Shown here piece by piece: positions 17,780 to 26,261 of a stretch of 64,000 nucleotides of DNA. Both the position numbers and the translations under genes were made by a program. Within the stretch, counting starts at the first letter, position 1, and every line of letters begins with the position of its first letter. The notes beneath the pieces were generated by a model, which was given only the letters and a program-made list of their open reading frames with translations, ran no database searches and was not told the origin of the DNA. Source of the stretch: Reyranella sp. (GTDB lineage Bacteria; Pseudomonadota; Alphaproteobacteria; Reyranellales; Reyranellaceae). The stretch spans positions 1 through 64,000 of the forward strand of contig JAQSDW010000221.1 in the NCBI GenBank assembly GCA_029946105.1, read 5' to 3'.

Positions 17780-19360
17780 TTACTTGAGCGCGATCCCGAG
17801 GCCCTTGTACATCGCGCAGCCGTAGTTGCCGTGCGCCTTCATGGGCTTGAGTTTCGCACCGCTCACCAGGAACAGCGGCTCGTGATAGAGCGGGATCCAG
17901 ACGAAGGCGTCGTGCACCTTCTTCTGGACGGCCTGATAGGCCGCCGTGCGCGAGGCGTCGTCGAGCGCCTGCGAGCCCTTGTCGAGGAGCTCGTCGGTCT
18001 CCTTGTCCTTCCAGTTCATGCGGTTCGGCGTCGGCGTGTTCGCCGACCGGAAGTAGAGGTTGAGCGCGTCGCCGGCGCTGACGTAGGGGAAGCTCATGCC
18101 GAAGGCATCGAACTCCTGGGTCGCGAGCTTGCCCCAGGCCACGGTCGAGTCGAAGAGCTGGATCTGCAGGTCGACGCCGACCTTGCGCAGGTCGCCCTGG
18201 ACCGCCTCGGCGATTTCCTTGAAGGCGCCGGAGATGCCGTAGACGACCGGTGCGAGCTTCTTGCCGTCCTTGTAGCGGAAGTTGTCCGGACCCTTCTTCC
18301 AGCCAGCCTCGTCGAGCAGCCTCTCGGCTTCCTTGATGTTCTCGCCGTAGAGCGAGCGATCGAGCTTGGGATTGAAGTCGAGCACGGTCGGCAACAGCAT
18401 CGTGGAGGCGGGCTCGGCGAAGCCGAAGGTGACGGCCTCGGTGATGCCCTTCTGGTCGACGGCGAGGTTGATCGCCTGGCGGACGCGGACGTCGCTCACC
18501 AGTTCCTTGTCGATCTTGAAGCCGATGAAGTAGCTCCAGAAATAGTTCTCGGCCTTCGAGACATTGAGCGCCTTGTTGGCCATCAGTTCCTTCAGCGACC
18601 AGTAGGGTACGTACTGGCTGGCGTCGGCCTGCCCGGCCTGCAGGGCGGTGACGCGGGTATTCTCCTCGGGTACGACCTTCCAGACGACCTTGTCGACCTG
18701 GGCTTCGGTGTAGTCATAGATGCCCGGACCCCAGCTATACCCCTTGTGCTTGGTGAGCACGGTTGAATCGCGCGGCATCCAGCTTTCCATGCAGTAGGGC
18801 CCGGTACCGTCGAACGCTTTTACGCCGAAGTCGGCACCGAGCTGCTTGGCCTGTTCGGCGTTGACCACGGTGTGGAAGTACTGAGTCATCTGGAACAGCA
18901 GTTCGGAGAACGGCTTCTTGAGCTTGTACTCGACAGTGACGTCGTCCGGCGCCGAGATCTTGTCGACGTCGCCCATGCGCCACTTCACCAGGCCCTTGGT
19001 TTCGGGATCGAGCCAGCGCTCGTAGCTTGCGACCACGTCCTTGGCCGTCATCTTCTTGCCGCTGCAGAAGGTGACGTCGTCGCGCAGCTTGAAGGTGTAG
19101 GTGAGGCCGTCCGGCGAGGCGGTCCAGGTCTTGGCGAGACCGGGCTTCAGCGTCTTCATGTCGAAGTCGAGGTTCACCAGCGTGTCGCCGATCATGTACA
19201 TGACCTCGGCGCCCGACCGTGCCGTCGACTTGTGCGGGTCGTAGCGATCGGTGTCGATCTCGCGCACCACCGTCACGCTCTTCTGTGCGAGAGCCGGGCT
19301 TGCCGCGCCCATCGCCGCTGCTGCCGCGGCCAGCATCATCCATTTCGTCCGGTTACTCAT
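17780..19360 (-). CDS. Periplasmic binding protein of peptide/nickel ABC importer (SBP_bac_5)
   Basis: This 526-residue family 5 solute-binding protein has a signal peptide (MMLAAAAAAMGAASPALA) and a mature part with TDRYDPHKSTARSGAEVMYMIGDTLVNLD, LAKTWTASPDGLTYTFKLRDDVTFCSGK, and YYTVAPE-type elements replaced by SWGPGIYDYTEA. The ATG at 19360 was preferred over the GTG at 19366 because GGAGG lies 7 bases upstream of it. It lies between the permeases and the amidohydrolase. Family members bind di- or oligopeptides, nickel or glutathione; the ligand here is undetermined. Confidence 0.93.
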   Translation of the reverse strand: MSNRTKWMMLAAAAAAMGAASPALAQKSVTVVREIDTDRYDPHKSTARSGAEVMYMIGDTLVNLDFDMKTLKPGLAKTWTASPDGLTYTFKLRDDVTFCSGKKMTAKDVVASYERWLDPETKGLVKWRMGDVDKISAPDDVTVEYKLKKPFSELLFQMTQYFHTVVNAEQAKQLGADFGVKAFDGTGPYCMESWMPRDSTVLTKHKGYSWGPGIYDYTEAQVDKVVWKVVPEENTRVTALQAGQADASQYVPYWSLKELMANKALNVSKAENYFWSYFIGFKIDKELVSDVRVRQAINLAVDQKGITEAVTFGFAEPASTMLLPTVLDFNPKLDRSLYGENIKEAERLLDEAGWKKGPDNFRYKDGKKLAPVVYGISGAFKEIAEAVQGDLRKVGVDLQIQLFDSTVAWGKLATQEFDAFGMSFPYVSAGDALNLYFRSANTPTPNRMNWKDKETDELLDKGSQALDDASRTAAYQAVQKKVHDAFVWIPLYHEPLFLVSGAKLKPMKAHGNYGCAMYKGLGIALK

Positions 19361-19389
19361 GACCACACCTCCTAGTGACTAAGTTCGGG

Positions 19390-20295
19390 CTATTGCCTCA
19401 GTTTGGGATCCAGGGCGTCGCGCAGCGCGTCGCCCAGGACATTGAATGTGAGAACGACGAGAAAGATCGCCGCGCATGGGATCGTCGAAACGTGCGGCGC
19501 GATCGACAGGAACTTGCGGCCGTCGGCGGCCATGCTGCCCAGTTCCGCCGTCGGCGGCTGGGCGCCGAGGCCCAAAAAGGAAAGGGCGGCGCCGAGCAGA
19601 ATCGCCTGCCCAAGCTGCAGGGTCATGTAGATCAGGATGGTCGGCCAGCAGTTGAGCGCGAGGTAGCGCCAGATCAGGGCAGTGTCACCGAGGCCGACGG
19701 CGCGGCCCGCTTCCATGTATTCCTGCTGCATGATCGACTGGGCGGCGCCACGGGCGATGCGCGCGATCGACGGGACGGCCGCGATACTGAGCGCGATCAC
19801 CAATGAGCCGAGGCCGGTGCCGAGGACGGCGGCGATGGCGAGGCCGAACAGGATCGAGGGAAAGGAGAGCAGCACGTCGATCAGGCGCATCAGCGGCTGA
19901 TCGAGCCGCTTGAAGTAGGCGGCACTCAATCCGATCAGCGCACCCAGGCCGCCGCCGATTGCCACGGCCGTCACGCCCATGCCGAGCGTGGCGCGCAGGC
20001 CGAACAGGATACGGCTCAGCATGTCGCGGCCCTGATTGTCGGCGCCGAGCAGGTAGTCGGGGCAGCGCGCGCCACCGATCGGGCAGAGGCGCAGGCGCAT
20101 GTTGTTGGAGTAGGGGTCGAATGGCGCGATCCAGGGCGCCAGGATCGCCGCTGCGACGATCAGGAAGAGGAAGATCGTGGCGGCGGCAGCCGGCGGGTCC
20201 TTGAGGATGCGCCGCCATACGGCGTTCTTGCGCCGGAGTGCGGCGATGGCGCGCTGATCGGCGCTGCTCTGCACGGAGAGGGCCGCGTCGGTCAT
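19390..20295 (-). CDS. Peptide-type ABC transporter permease (DppC-like)
   Basis: This 301-residue inner-membrane permease has an N-terminal cytoplasmic segment with RRKNAVWRRILKDPPAAAATIFLFL, typical of DppC, and a first membrane helix before the periplasmic stretch RCPDYLLGADNQGRDMLSRILFGLR, the DppC hallmark. The core permease domain with about five further helices follows and includes the EAA-like loop EAGRAVGLGDTALIWRYLALNCWP, which contacts the ATPases. It starts 10 bases after the DppB-like stop. Confidence 0.94.
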   Translation of the reverse strand: MTDAALSVQSSADQRAIAALRRKNAVWRRILKDPPAAAATIFLFLIVAAAILAPWIAPFDPYSNNMRLRLCPIGGARCPDYLLGADNQGRDMLSRILFGLRATLGMGVTAVAIGGGLGALIGLSAAYFKRLDQPLMRLIDVLLSFPSILFGLAIAAVLGTGLGSLVIALSIAAVPSIARIARGAAQSIMQQEYMEAGRAVGLGDTALIWRYLALNCWPTILIYMTLQLGQAILLGAALSFLGLGAQPPTAELGSMAADGRKFLSIAPHVSTIPCAAIFLVVLTFNVLGDALRDALDPKLRQ

Positions 20296-20305
20296 GCGAC
20301 AGCCC

Positions 20306-21244
20306 TCATGACCTGGCGATCCGGGGATCGAGATAGGCGTAGAGCACGTCCACGATCAAGTTCACGGCCATGAAGCCCACGGCCAGGATCAGGATGGCGC
20401 CCTGGGCGAGCGGAAAGTCGCTCGAGGTGATGGCGCCGACGGCCATGCGGCCGACACCCGGCCAGGCGAACATCGTCTCGGTCACGACCGAGCCGCCCAG
20501 CAGGAAGCCGATCTGCAGGCCGACCAGGGTGACCACCGGGATCATGGCGTTGCGCAACGCGTGGCGGATGGTGACCCGCCAGTCGGAGGCGCCTTTGGCG
20601 CGCGCCGTCCGCACATAGTCGGCGCCCAGCGTTTCCAGCAATGACGTGCGTGTCATGCGGGCGACTGGCCCCACGAACACCGCGCCCAGGGTGACGGCGG
20701 GCAGAATGATGCTGAGCAGGCCATCGGCCGTCCAGATCGGCCCGTTGCGGCCCTGGAAGGGCAGCAGGCCGGCGCCGCCGACGTACTGGATGAGCAGCAG
20801 GCCGACCCAGAACACCGGCACCGACACGCCCATGACCGACAGCGCCATGATCGCACGGTCGACGGTCGTGCCGCGGCGTCGGGCGGCGAGAGTGCCCAGC
20901 GAAATTCCAAGCGGCACCGCCCAGATGAGGCAGGCAAGCATCAGTTCGACGGTCGGCCAGAAAGTAAGCGCGATCTCGTCGACCACCGGCCGGTTGGAGA
21001 TCATCGAGCGGCCAAGATCGAGCTGCAGAACGCGGCCCAGATAGCCCGCGAATTGCACCCACAGAGGCCGGTCGAGGCCCATCTGCTGGCGGATCGCCTC
21101 GACTTCGGCCCGGGTGGCGGTGGGGCCGGCAACGACGGTTGCCGGATCGGTCGGCACGACCTGCAGCAGCAGGAAGCCGATCAAAAGCACTCCCAGCAGC
21201 ACTGGCAGCGAAATCATCAATCGTTGGGCGATATGCCGCGCCAT
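20306..21244 (-). CDS. Peptide-type ABC transporter permease (DppB-like)
   Basis: This 312-residue inner-membrane permease starts at the ATG 21244 (MARHIAQRLMISLPVLLGVLLIGFLLLQ), the usual DppB N-terminal helix; the earlier GTG at 21280 adds twelve unrelated residues. The stretch VVPTDPATVVAGP and the family's RQQMGLDRPLWVQFAGYLG precede the permease core. The EAA loop is YVRTARAKGASDWRVTIRHALRNA. It is the first gene of the leftward operon, and its start lies about 130 bases from that of the DHDPS-like gene, so the two operons share a divergent promoter region. Confidence 0.94.
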   Translation of the reverse strand: MARHIAQRLMISLPVLLGVLLIGFLLLQVVPTDPATVVAGPTATRAEVEAIRQQMGLDRPLWVQFAGYLGRVLQLDLGRSMISNRPVVDEIALTFWPTVELMLACLIWAVPLGISLGTLAARRRGTTVDRAIMALSVMGVSVPVFWVGLLLIQYVGGAGLLPFQGRNGPIWTADGLLSIILPAVTLGAVFVGPVARMTRTSLLETLGADYVRTARAKGASDWRVTIRHALRNAMIPVVTLVGLQIGFLLGGSVVTETMFAWPGVGRMAVGAITSSDFPLAQGAILILAVGFMAVNLIVDVLYAYLDPRIARS

Positions 21245-21377
21245 ATCCTGCGAAATCTGCTCCGGTCCGGTTCCAAACACTGGCCCACGCGGTGATGCTC
21301 GACAAGCGCCGTGCGGGTGGCATGATCGCTGCTACGCCATGCATGGCGTTGCAAGAACCGCGCCGAGGAATGTTCGC

Positions 21378-22337
21378 ATGACAGCACAAAAACTCACCGA
21401 AGCCGCCAAAGGTGTCTACATCATCGCCGCGACGCCGTTTACCGACGAGGGTGCGCTCGATTTGCAGAGCGTCGATACCCTGACCGATTTTTATCTGGGC
21501 TGCGGCGTCCATGGCTTCACCCTGCTCGGCATCATGGGCGAGGCGCACAAACTGACGGCCGACGAGTCGATCTCCGTCGTCAACCGCGTCATCGGCCGCG
21601 CGCAAGGCCGGCAAGTGATCGTTGGTGTGAGCCATGCCGGCCTCGAGAACGTGCGGCGTCTCGCGCACGAGGCGATGATCGCCGGGGCCTCGGGCGTGAT
21701 GGTGGCGCCGCCACAGGGCCTCAAGGGCGACGACGGCGTCTATAACTACTATGCGCAGGTCTGCACCGCGCTCGGCCCCGACATCCCGCTGGTCTATCAG
21801 GATTACCCGCAGACCACCGGAGTCTATCTTTCGCCCACCGTGTTCGAGCGCATGGTCGACGACTTCAAGCAGCTCGTGATGTTGAAGCACGAGGATGCGC
21901 CGGGTCTGGCCAAGCTGACGCGCATCCGCGAGGGTGAGAAGAAACCGGGCCGGCGACGCGTGTCGATCCTGGTCGGCAACGGCGGCATCTACTATCCGCA
22001 GGAGATGCGGCGCGGCGCCGATGGTCCGATGACGGGTTTCGCCTGGCCCGAGATGCTGGTGCAGGTCTATGACCTCTTCGCCGCCGGCAAGGCGGACGAG
22101 GCCGAAGATCTGTTCGATATCTACCTGCCGCTGGTGAAGCACGAGGTTCAGCCGGCGATCGGTCTGGCGCTCCGCAAGGAAGTGCTGTTCAAGCGTGGTG
22201 CGCTCAAGAGCCCAAAGCAACGCGCGCCGGGCTCGTCGCTCACCACCACGGACCATGCCGAACTCAATGGCTTGATCGCGCGGCTCGAGCGCAGGCTCGC
22301 GGCATCAGGCCACGGCCGCAAAGTCGCAGCAGAATAG
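21378..22337 (+). CDS. DHDPS/N-acetylneuraminate lyase-family protein
   Basis: This 319-residue class I aldolase-type TIM barrel keeps the Schiff-base Lys (LVMLKHEDAPG) and the Tyr of the active site (PLVYQDYPQTTGVY). The usual GTTGE motif of dihydrodipicolinate synthase reads LGIMGEAHKLT, so the two catalytic Thr are replaced by Ile-Met; it is therefore unlikely to make dihydrodipicolinate and is probably another 2-keto-acid lyase or dehydratase. The ATG at 21378 opens the domain (MTAQKLTEAAKGVYIIAATPF). It is the first gene of the hydantoinase set, 7 bases from the next, so its substrate is probably linked to that pathway. Confidence 0.87.
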   Translation: MTAQKLTEAAKGVYIIAATPFTDEGALDLQSVDTLTDFYLGCGVHGFTLLGIMGEAHKLTADESISVVNRVIGRAQGRQVIVGVSHAGLENVRRLAHEAMIAGASGVMVAPPQGLKGDDGVYNYYAQVCTALGPDIPLVYQDYPQTTGVYLSPTVFERMVDDFKQLVMLKHEDAPGLAKLTRIREGEKKPGRRRVSILVGNGGIYYPQEMRRGADGPMTGFAWPEMLVQVYDLFAAGKADEAEDLFDIYLPLVKHEVQPAIGLALRKEVLFKRGALKSPKQRAPGSSLTTTDHAELNGLIARLERRLAASGHGRKVAAE

Positions 22338-22344
22338 GGACGAC

Positions 22345-23823
22345 GTGAAGGACATGGCCGACTACGACCTCGTCATCCGCAACGCCAAGGTGGTCACCGA
22401 GGACCGCCAGCTCGATGGAGATATTGCCGTCAAGGACGGCCTCGTCGCGGCGCTAGAACCGGCGATCGCCGGCAAGGGCCGCCGCGAGATCGACGCTGGC
22501 GGCAAGTTCGTCCTGCCGGGCGGCGTCGACAGCCATTGCCACATCGAGCAGAAGTCGGGCTTCGGCATCATGTGCGCCGACGATTTCTATTCGGGCACGG
22601 TGTCGGCAGCATTCGGCGGCACCACGACGGTGATCCCCTTCGCGGCCCAGCATCGCGGCATGTCGCTGCGCCAGGTGGTGAAGGACTATCACGAGGCGGC
22701 GACGCCGAAGGCTGTCATCGACTATGCCTTCCATCTGATCGTCACCGATCCCAGTCCACAGGTGCTGGGCCAGGAACTGCCGGGACTGATCAGGGACGGC
22801 TACACCTCGTTCAAGATTTATATGACCTACGATGCGATGAAGGTCAGCGACTACCAGATGCTCGATATTCTGGCGCTGGCGCGCCGTGACGGCGCGCTGG
22901 TCATGGTGCACGCCGAGAACCACGACATGATCAACTGGCTGGCGCATCATCTGGTCGACCAGGGTCATGTCGCGCCCAAATTCCATGCAATTGCCCATGC
23001 CCGCGTGGCCGAAGCGGAGGCAACCAACCGCGCGATCTCGCTGGCGCGCCTGGTCGATGCGCCACTCCTGATCGTACACATGTCGGAGATCGAGGCGATC
23101 GAGACGGTGCGGCAGGCGCAGAAGAAGGGAATAAAAATCTTCGGCGAGACTTGCCCGCAATATATCGCCCTCACCGCCGACGACATGGACAAGCCCGGCG
23201 TCGAAGGGGCGATGTGGTGTTGCAGCCCGCCGCCGCGTGATTCGGCGGCACAGGAGGCGGTGTGGGCGGCACTGAAGGACGGCACCTTCCAGACCTTCTC
23301 GTCGGATCATGCGCCCTATCAGTTCAACGCGGGCGGCAAGATTCCCAAGGGCGACAAGACGACGTTCAAGGAGATGGCCAACGGCGTCCCGGGCCTCGAA
23401 GTGCGCCTGCCGCTGCTGTTCTCCGAGGGCGTGCAGAAGGGCCGCATCACGCTGCAGCAGTTCGTGGCACTCACCGCCACCAATCATGCGCGGCTCTATG
23501 GTCTTTATCCGCGCAAGGGCACGATCGCCGTGGGTTCCGATGCCGACTTCGCCATCTGGGATGCCGACAAGGAAGTGACGCTCGACTGGACGATGCTGCA
23601 CGATAATGTCGGCTACACGCCCTACGCCGGCCGCCAGATCAAGGGCTGGCCGATCACTGTCGTGAGCCGGGGCCGCGTCGTCGTCGAGGATGGCAAGCTC
23701 AACGCGGAGCGCGGCTCCGGGCAATTTCTGCCCTGCGCCTCGCCCGATTCATCCAAGCCGCTCGGCCAGGCCGCGCCCGAGCTGCAAGCCATGTCGCGCT
23801 TCGGTGCCAAGCCGCTTTTCTAG
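22345..23823 (+). CDS. Dihydropyrimidinase / D-hydantoinase
   Basis: This 492-residue cyclic amidohydrolase opens dihydropyrimidine or hydantoin rings. The first metal pair is in PGGVDSHCHIEQ, the metal-bridging carboxylated Lys is in FKIYMTYDAMKVSD, further ligands are in MVHAENHDM and VHMSEIEA, and the metal Asp is in TFSSDHAPYQF. The C-terminal strands end in the usual KGWPITVVSRGRVVVEDGK. The start is the GTG at 22345 or the ATG at 22354; the domain starts at DYDLVIRNAKVV either way. With the neighbouring N-carbamoyl-D-amino acid hydrolase, the hydantoinase role is favoured over uracil breakdown. Confidence 0.92.
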   Translation: MKDMADYDLVIRNAKVVTEDRQLDGDIAVKDGLVAALEPAIAGKGRREIDAGGKFVLPGGVDSHCHIEQKSGFGIMCADDFYSGTVSAAFGGTTTVIPFAAQHRGMSLRQVVKDYHEAATPKAVIDYAFHLIVTDPSPQVLGQELPGLIRDGYTSFKIYMTYDAMKVSDYQMLDILALARRDGALVMVHAENHDMINWLAHHLVDQGHVAPKFHAIAHARVAEAEATNRAISLARLVDAPLLIVHMSEIEAIETVRQAQKKGIKIFGETCPQYIALTADDMDKPGVEGAMWCCSPPPRDSAAQEAVWAALKDGTFQTFSSDHAPYQFNAGGKIPKGDKTTFKEMANGVPGLEVRLPLLFSEGVQKGRITLQQFVALTATNHARLYGLYPRKGTIAVGSDADFAIWDADKEVTLDWTMLHDNVGYTPYAGRQIKGWPITVVSRGRVVVEDGKLNAERGSGQFLPCASPDSSKPLGQAAPELQAMSRFGAKPLF

Positions 23824-23835
23824 AGGAGAGAGAAG

Positions 23836-24786
23836 GTGTCCCGTCGTCTAAAGGTTTCGTCCGCCCAGTTGGGGCCCATCCATCGCGCCGACAGTCGCGC
23901 GAGCGTGGTCAAGCGGATGGTCGAGATGCTGAAGGAAGCCGATTCGCGCGGCTCGAAGTTCGTGGTGTTTCCCGAACTGGCGCTCACGACTTTCTTCCCG
24001 CGCTACTGGATGGATGATCCGAACGAAGTCGAAAAGTATTTCGAGAACCAGATGCCGAGCCCGGAGACGGCGCCGTTGTTCGAGCTGGCGCGCTCGAAAG
24101 GCATCGGCTTCTACCTGGGTTACGCCGAGCGTACCGAGGAGGGCGGCAAGCCGCATCACTTCAACACGTCGATCCTGGTCGGGCCCGACGGCCGCCTGGT
24201 CGGCAAGTACCGCAAGGTCCATCTGCCCGGCCATGACGACCATCGCCCGAACGTGCCGTACCAGCATCTCGAGAAGAAGTACTTCGAGGTCGGGGATATC
24301 GGATTCAACGTCTGGAAGATGTTCAAGGACGACGTCATCGTCGGCCAGTGCATCTGCAACGACCGGCGCTGGCCCGAGACGTTCCGCGTCATGGGACTGA
24401 AAGGCGCGGAGATGGTCGTGCTGGGCTACAACACGCCGAGTGACAACGTCTATGCGCCGCACGAGCCGCCTTACCTGCGTGTCTTCCATCACAATCTCTC
24501 GCTTCAGGCGGCGGCCTACCAGAACGGCATCTGGGTGGTGGCGACGGCCAAGGCCGGCAAGGAAGACGGTTTCTGGCTGCACGGTGGCTCGGCGATCGTG
24601 GCGCCGACCGGCGAGATCGTGGCCAAGGGCACGACCGAGGAAGACGAGGTCATCTCCTACGACTGCGACCTGGCGCTGGGCGAGTATATTCGCAACACCA
24701 CCTTCAACTTCGCCAAGCACCGCCGTCCCGAACATTACAAACTGATCAGCGAGCGCGCTGGCGTCAAAGTGGAGCCGAGTAACTGA
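23836..24786 (+). CDS. N-carbamoyl-D-amino acid hydrolase (nitrilase superfamily)
   Basis: This 316-residue nitrilase-fold amidase hydrolyses N-carbamoyl amino acids to the amino acid, CO2 and ammonia. The catalytic triad is visible: Glu in FVVFPELALTTFF, Lys in GKYRKVHLPGHDDHRP, and Cys in GQCICNDRRWPETFRV. The stretches FFPRYWM and HHNLSLQAAAYQNGIWVV are typical of D-carbamoylases. It starts at a GTG with GAGGAGAG upstream, 12 bases after the hydantoinase. It would act directly on the hydantoinase product. D-specificity is inferred from family resemblance. Confidence 0.92.
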   Translation: MSRRLKVSSAQLGPIHRADSRASVVKRMVEMLKEADSRGSKFVVFPELALTTFFPRYWMDDPNEVEKYFENQMPSPETAPLFELARSKGIGFYLGYAERTEEGGKPHHFNTSILVGPDGRLVGKYRKVHLPGHDDHRPNVPYQHLEKKYFEVGDIGFNVWKMFKDDVIVGQCICNDRRWPETFRVMGLKGAEMVVLGYNTPSDNVYAPHEPPYLRVFHHNLSLQAAAYQNGIWVVATAKAGKEDGFWLHGGSAIVAPTGEIVAKGTTEEDEVISYDCDLALGEYIRNTTFNFAKHRRPEHYKLISERAGVKVEPSN

Positions 24787-24787
24787 C

Positions 24788-25414
24788 ATGCAATACGCCG
24801 TCTCAGATGTGAACCATCACGACCGCTACAAGATCCTGACGGCCTTCGTGCTGCCGCGCCCGATCGCCTGGGTGACGACGCTCGGGCCAACCGGTGTCGT
24901 CAACGCCGCGCCCTTCAGCTTCTTCAATGTCTTCGCCGAGGATCCGCCGCTCTGCATGTTCGCCGTCAACAAGCGGCCTGATGGGCGTCTGAAGGACACC
25001 TGGCTCAACATTCAACGGACCGGCGAGTTCGTGGTCAACCTGACCGACGAGCCGCTGGCACGCGCGATGCACGATTCGAGCGGCGACTTTCCGCCTGATG
25101 TCGGCGAGGCCGACTACCTTGGCCTCAAGACCGCGCCCTCGGTCGACATCAAGCCGCCGCGGCTGGCCGATGCGCCGTGGGCGATGGAGTGCAAGACCTG
25201 GCAGGTGATCAACGTCAAGGAAGACCGCCAGCTCATCCTGGGCGAGGGGCTGCGCTTCCATATTCGCGACGAGCTGTGGGATCCCAAGGCGATGCGCGTC
25301 TACATGGATCGCTACCATCCCGTGGGCCGCATGTTCGCGGACCGTTACTGCCGCACCGACGATCGCATGGAGTTTCCGGCGGCGCCTGTCGTGAAGGCCG
25401 AAGCGGCGGAGTGA
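24788..25414 (+). CDS. Flavin reductase-like FMN-binding protein
   Basis: This 208-residue split-barrel flavoprotein of the flavin reductase/DIM6-NTAB family has RPIAWVTTLGPTGVVNAAPFSFFNVFAEDPPLCMFAVN at the start, which forms the FMN phosphate and ring site, then DTWLNIQRTGEFVVNLTDEPLA. The C-terminal part binds at the dimer interface, with DRYHPVGRMFADRYCRTDD. Relatives reduce FMN for a partner monooxygenase or act directly as FMN oxidoreductases. Its ATG is one base after the carbamoylase stop, so it is tightly coupled. No monooxygenase partner lies next to it, so a role of its own in the pathway is possible. Confidence 0.88.
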   Translation: MQYAVSDVNHHDRYKILTAFVLPRPIAWVTTLGPTGVVNAAPFSFFNVFAEDPPLCMFAVNKRPDGRLKDTWLNIQRTGEFVVNLTDEPLARAMHDSSGDFPPDVGEADYLGLKTAPSVDIKPPRLADAPWAMECKTWQVINVKEDRQLILGEGLRFHIRDELWDPKAMRVYMDRYHPVGRMFADRYCRTDDRMEFPAAPVVKAEAAE

Positions 25415-25485
25415 TCTGGTGCGTTATGGGGGGAACCACAGCCGGCCGAAGGTGTATACTCATTTGAGGCAACCACGGTCGACCA

Positions 25486-26259
25486 ATGACGGCACGTTCC
25501 ATTGGCGGCTGGCCACGCTGGCTGGCTGCACTGTTGATGGGCCTGCTGCTTGTCCTGGCCCTTCTGATTGTGTCCTGGTTTCTGCGGACCTGTGCGCCGG
25601 TCGAGCCGGCGGCCGGGATCGTCACGCTCGAAGCGGAGCCGCCACCGCCAGCACCGCCGGTGCCTCCCGATCCCACGCCTGTATTGAAGGCCTCGCTCGA
25701 CGAGGCCGCGGCCGACGGCAGGAAGCTTGCCGCCGAACTGGCCGCACTGGAGGCCGACATCAAGCGGCGCCTGGCGCAATGCAAGCCGGTCGAGCCACCT
25801 AAACCGCCACCCCTGCCGAAACCCGCGCCGCCACCCGTCGTCCAGGCGCCGCCACCACCTCCACCGTTGCCGGCGGACCGCTGGGCGCAGAAGGACCTCA
25901 CCATGCTGCAGGGCTGCTGGCGGCTCGGGCGAGATACCCGCGCCAGCATTGCCCTCGGCGCCCGCTCGGAAACATGCGAGGTCAAGGCAGGCCGGATTTG
26001 CTTCCAGGGCAATGGCAGCGGACAGCGCGAGACCACTTCTGTGTGTCCGGCGACAGGGCCCCTTCGTTGTGTGGCGCCCGTCACAGCCCGGTTCGGCAAC
26101 GATGCGACGCTTGGCACCTCACAACCGGTCGTGAGGTGCGACGTTGCCGGGACGAGCTGGAACGGACCCGAGAACAGCCTGACATGCCGGCGCATCAACG
26201 ATGCACTGGCTATCTGCCGCGATCGCCTGGGCTTCGAGCATGAGTTCCGTCGGGAGTAG
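25486..26259 (+). CDS. Membrane-anchored protein with proline-rich linkers
   Basis: I do not recognise the family. The 257-residue protein has one membrane helix near the start (WLAALLMGLLLVLALLIVSWFL), a first proline-rich stretch (PPPPAPPVPPDPTPVL), an alpha-helical Ala/Glu segment likely to form a coiled coil (about 68-102), a second proline-rich stretch (PPKPPPLPKPAPPPVV), and a C-terminal domain of about 130 residues with six or more cysteines (GCWRL, CEVKAGRICF, SVCPATG, LRCVAPV). This is the layout of an envelope protein that spans the periplasm with an oxidised, disulfide-bonded domain at its end. It has no evident link to the hydantoin genes it separates. Confidence 0.75.
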   Translation: MTARSIGGWPRWLAALLMGLLLVLALLIVSWFLRTCAPVEPAAGIVTLEAEPPPPAPPVPPDPTPVLKASLDEAAADGRKLAAELAALEADIKRRLAQCKPVEPPKPPPLPKPAPPPVVQAPPPPPPLPADRWAQKDLTMLQGCWRLGRDTRASIALGARSETCEVKAGRICFQGNGSGQRETTSVCPATGPLRCVAPVTARFGNDATLGTSQPVVRCDVAGTSWNGPENSLTCRRINDALAICRDRLGFEHEFRRE

Positions 26260-26261
26260 CC

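Noticed and set aside
20292-22256. 654-residue leftward ORF over the DppB-like and DHDPS-like genes
   Set aside because: It crosses a divergent promoter and covers two well-supported genes in the wrong frame.
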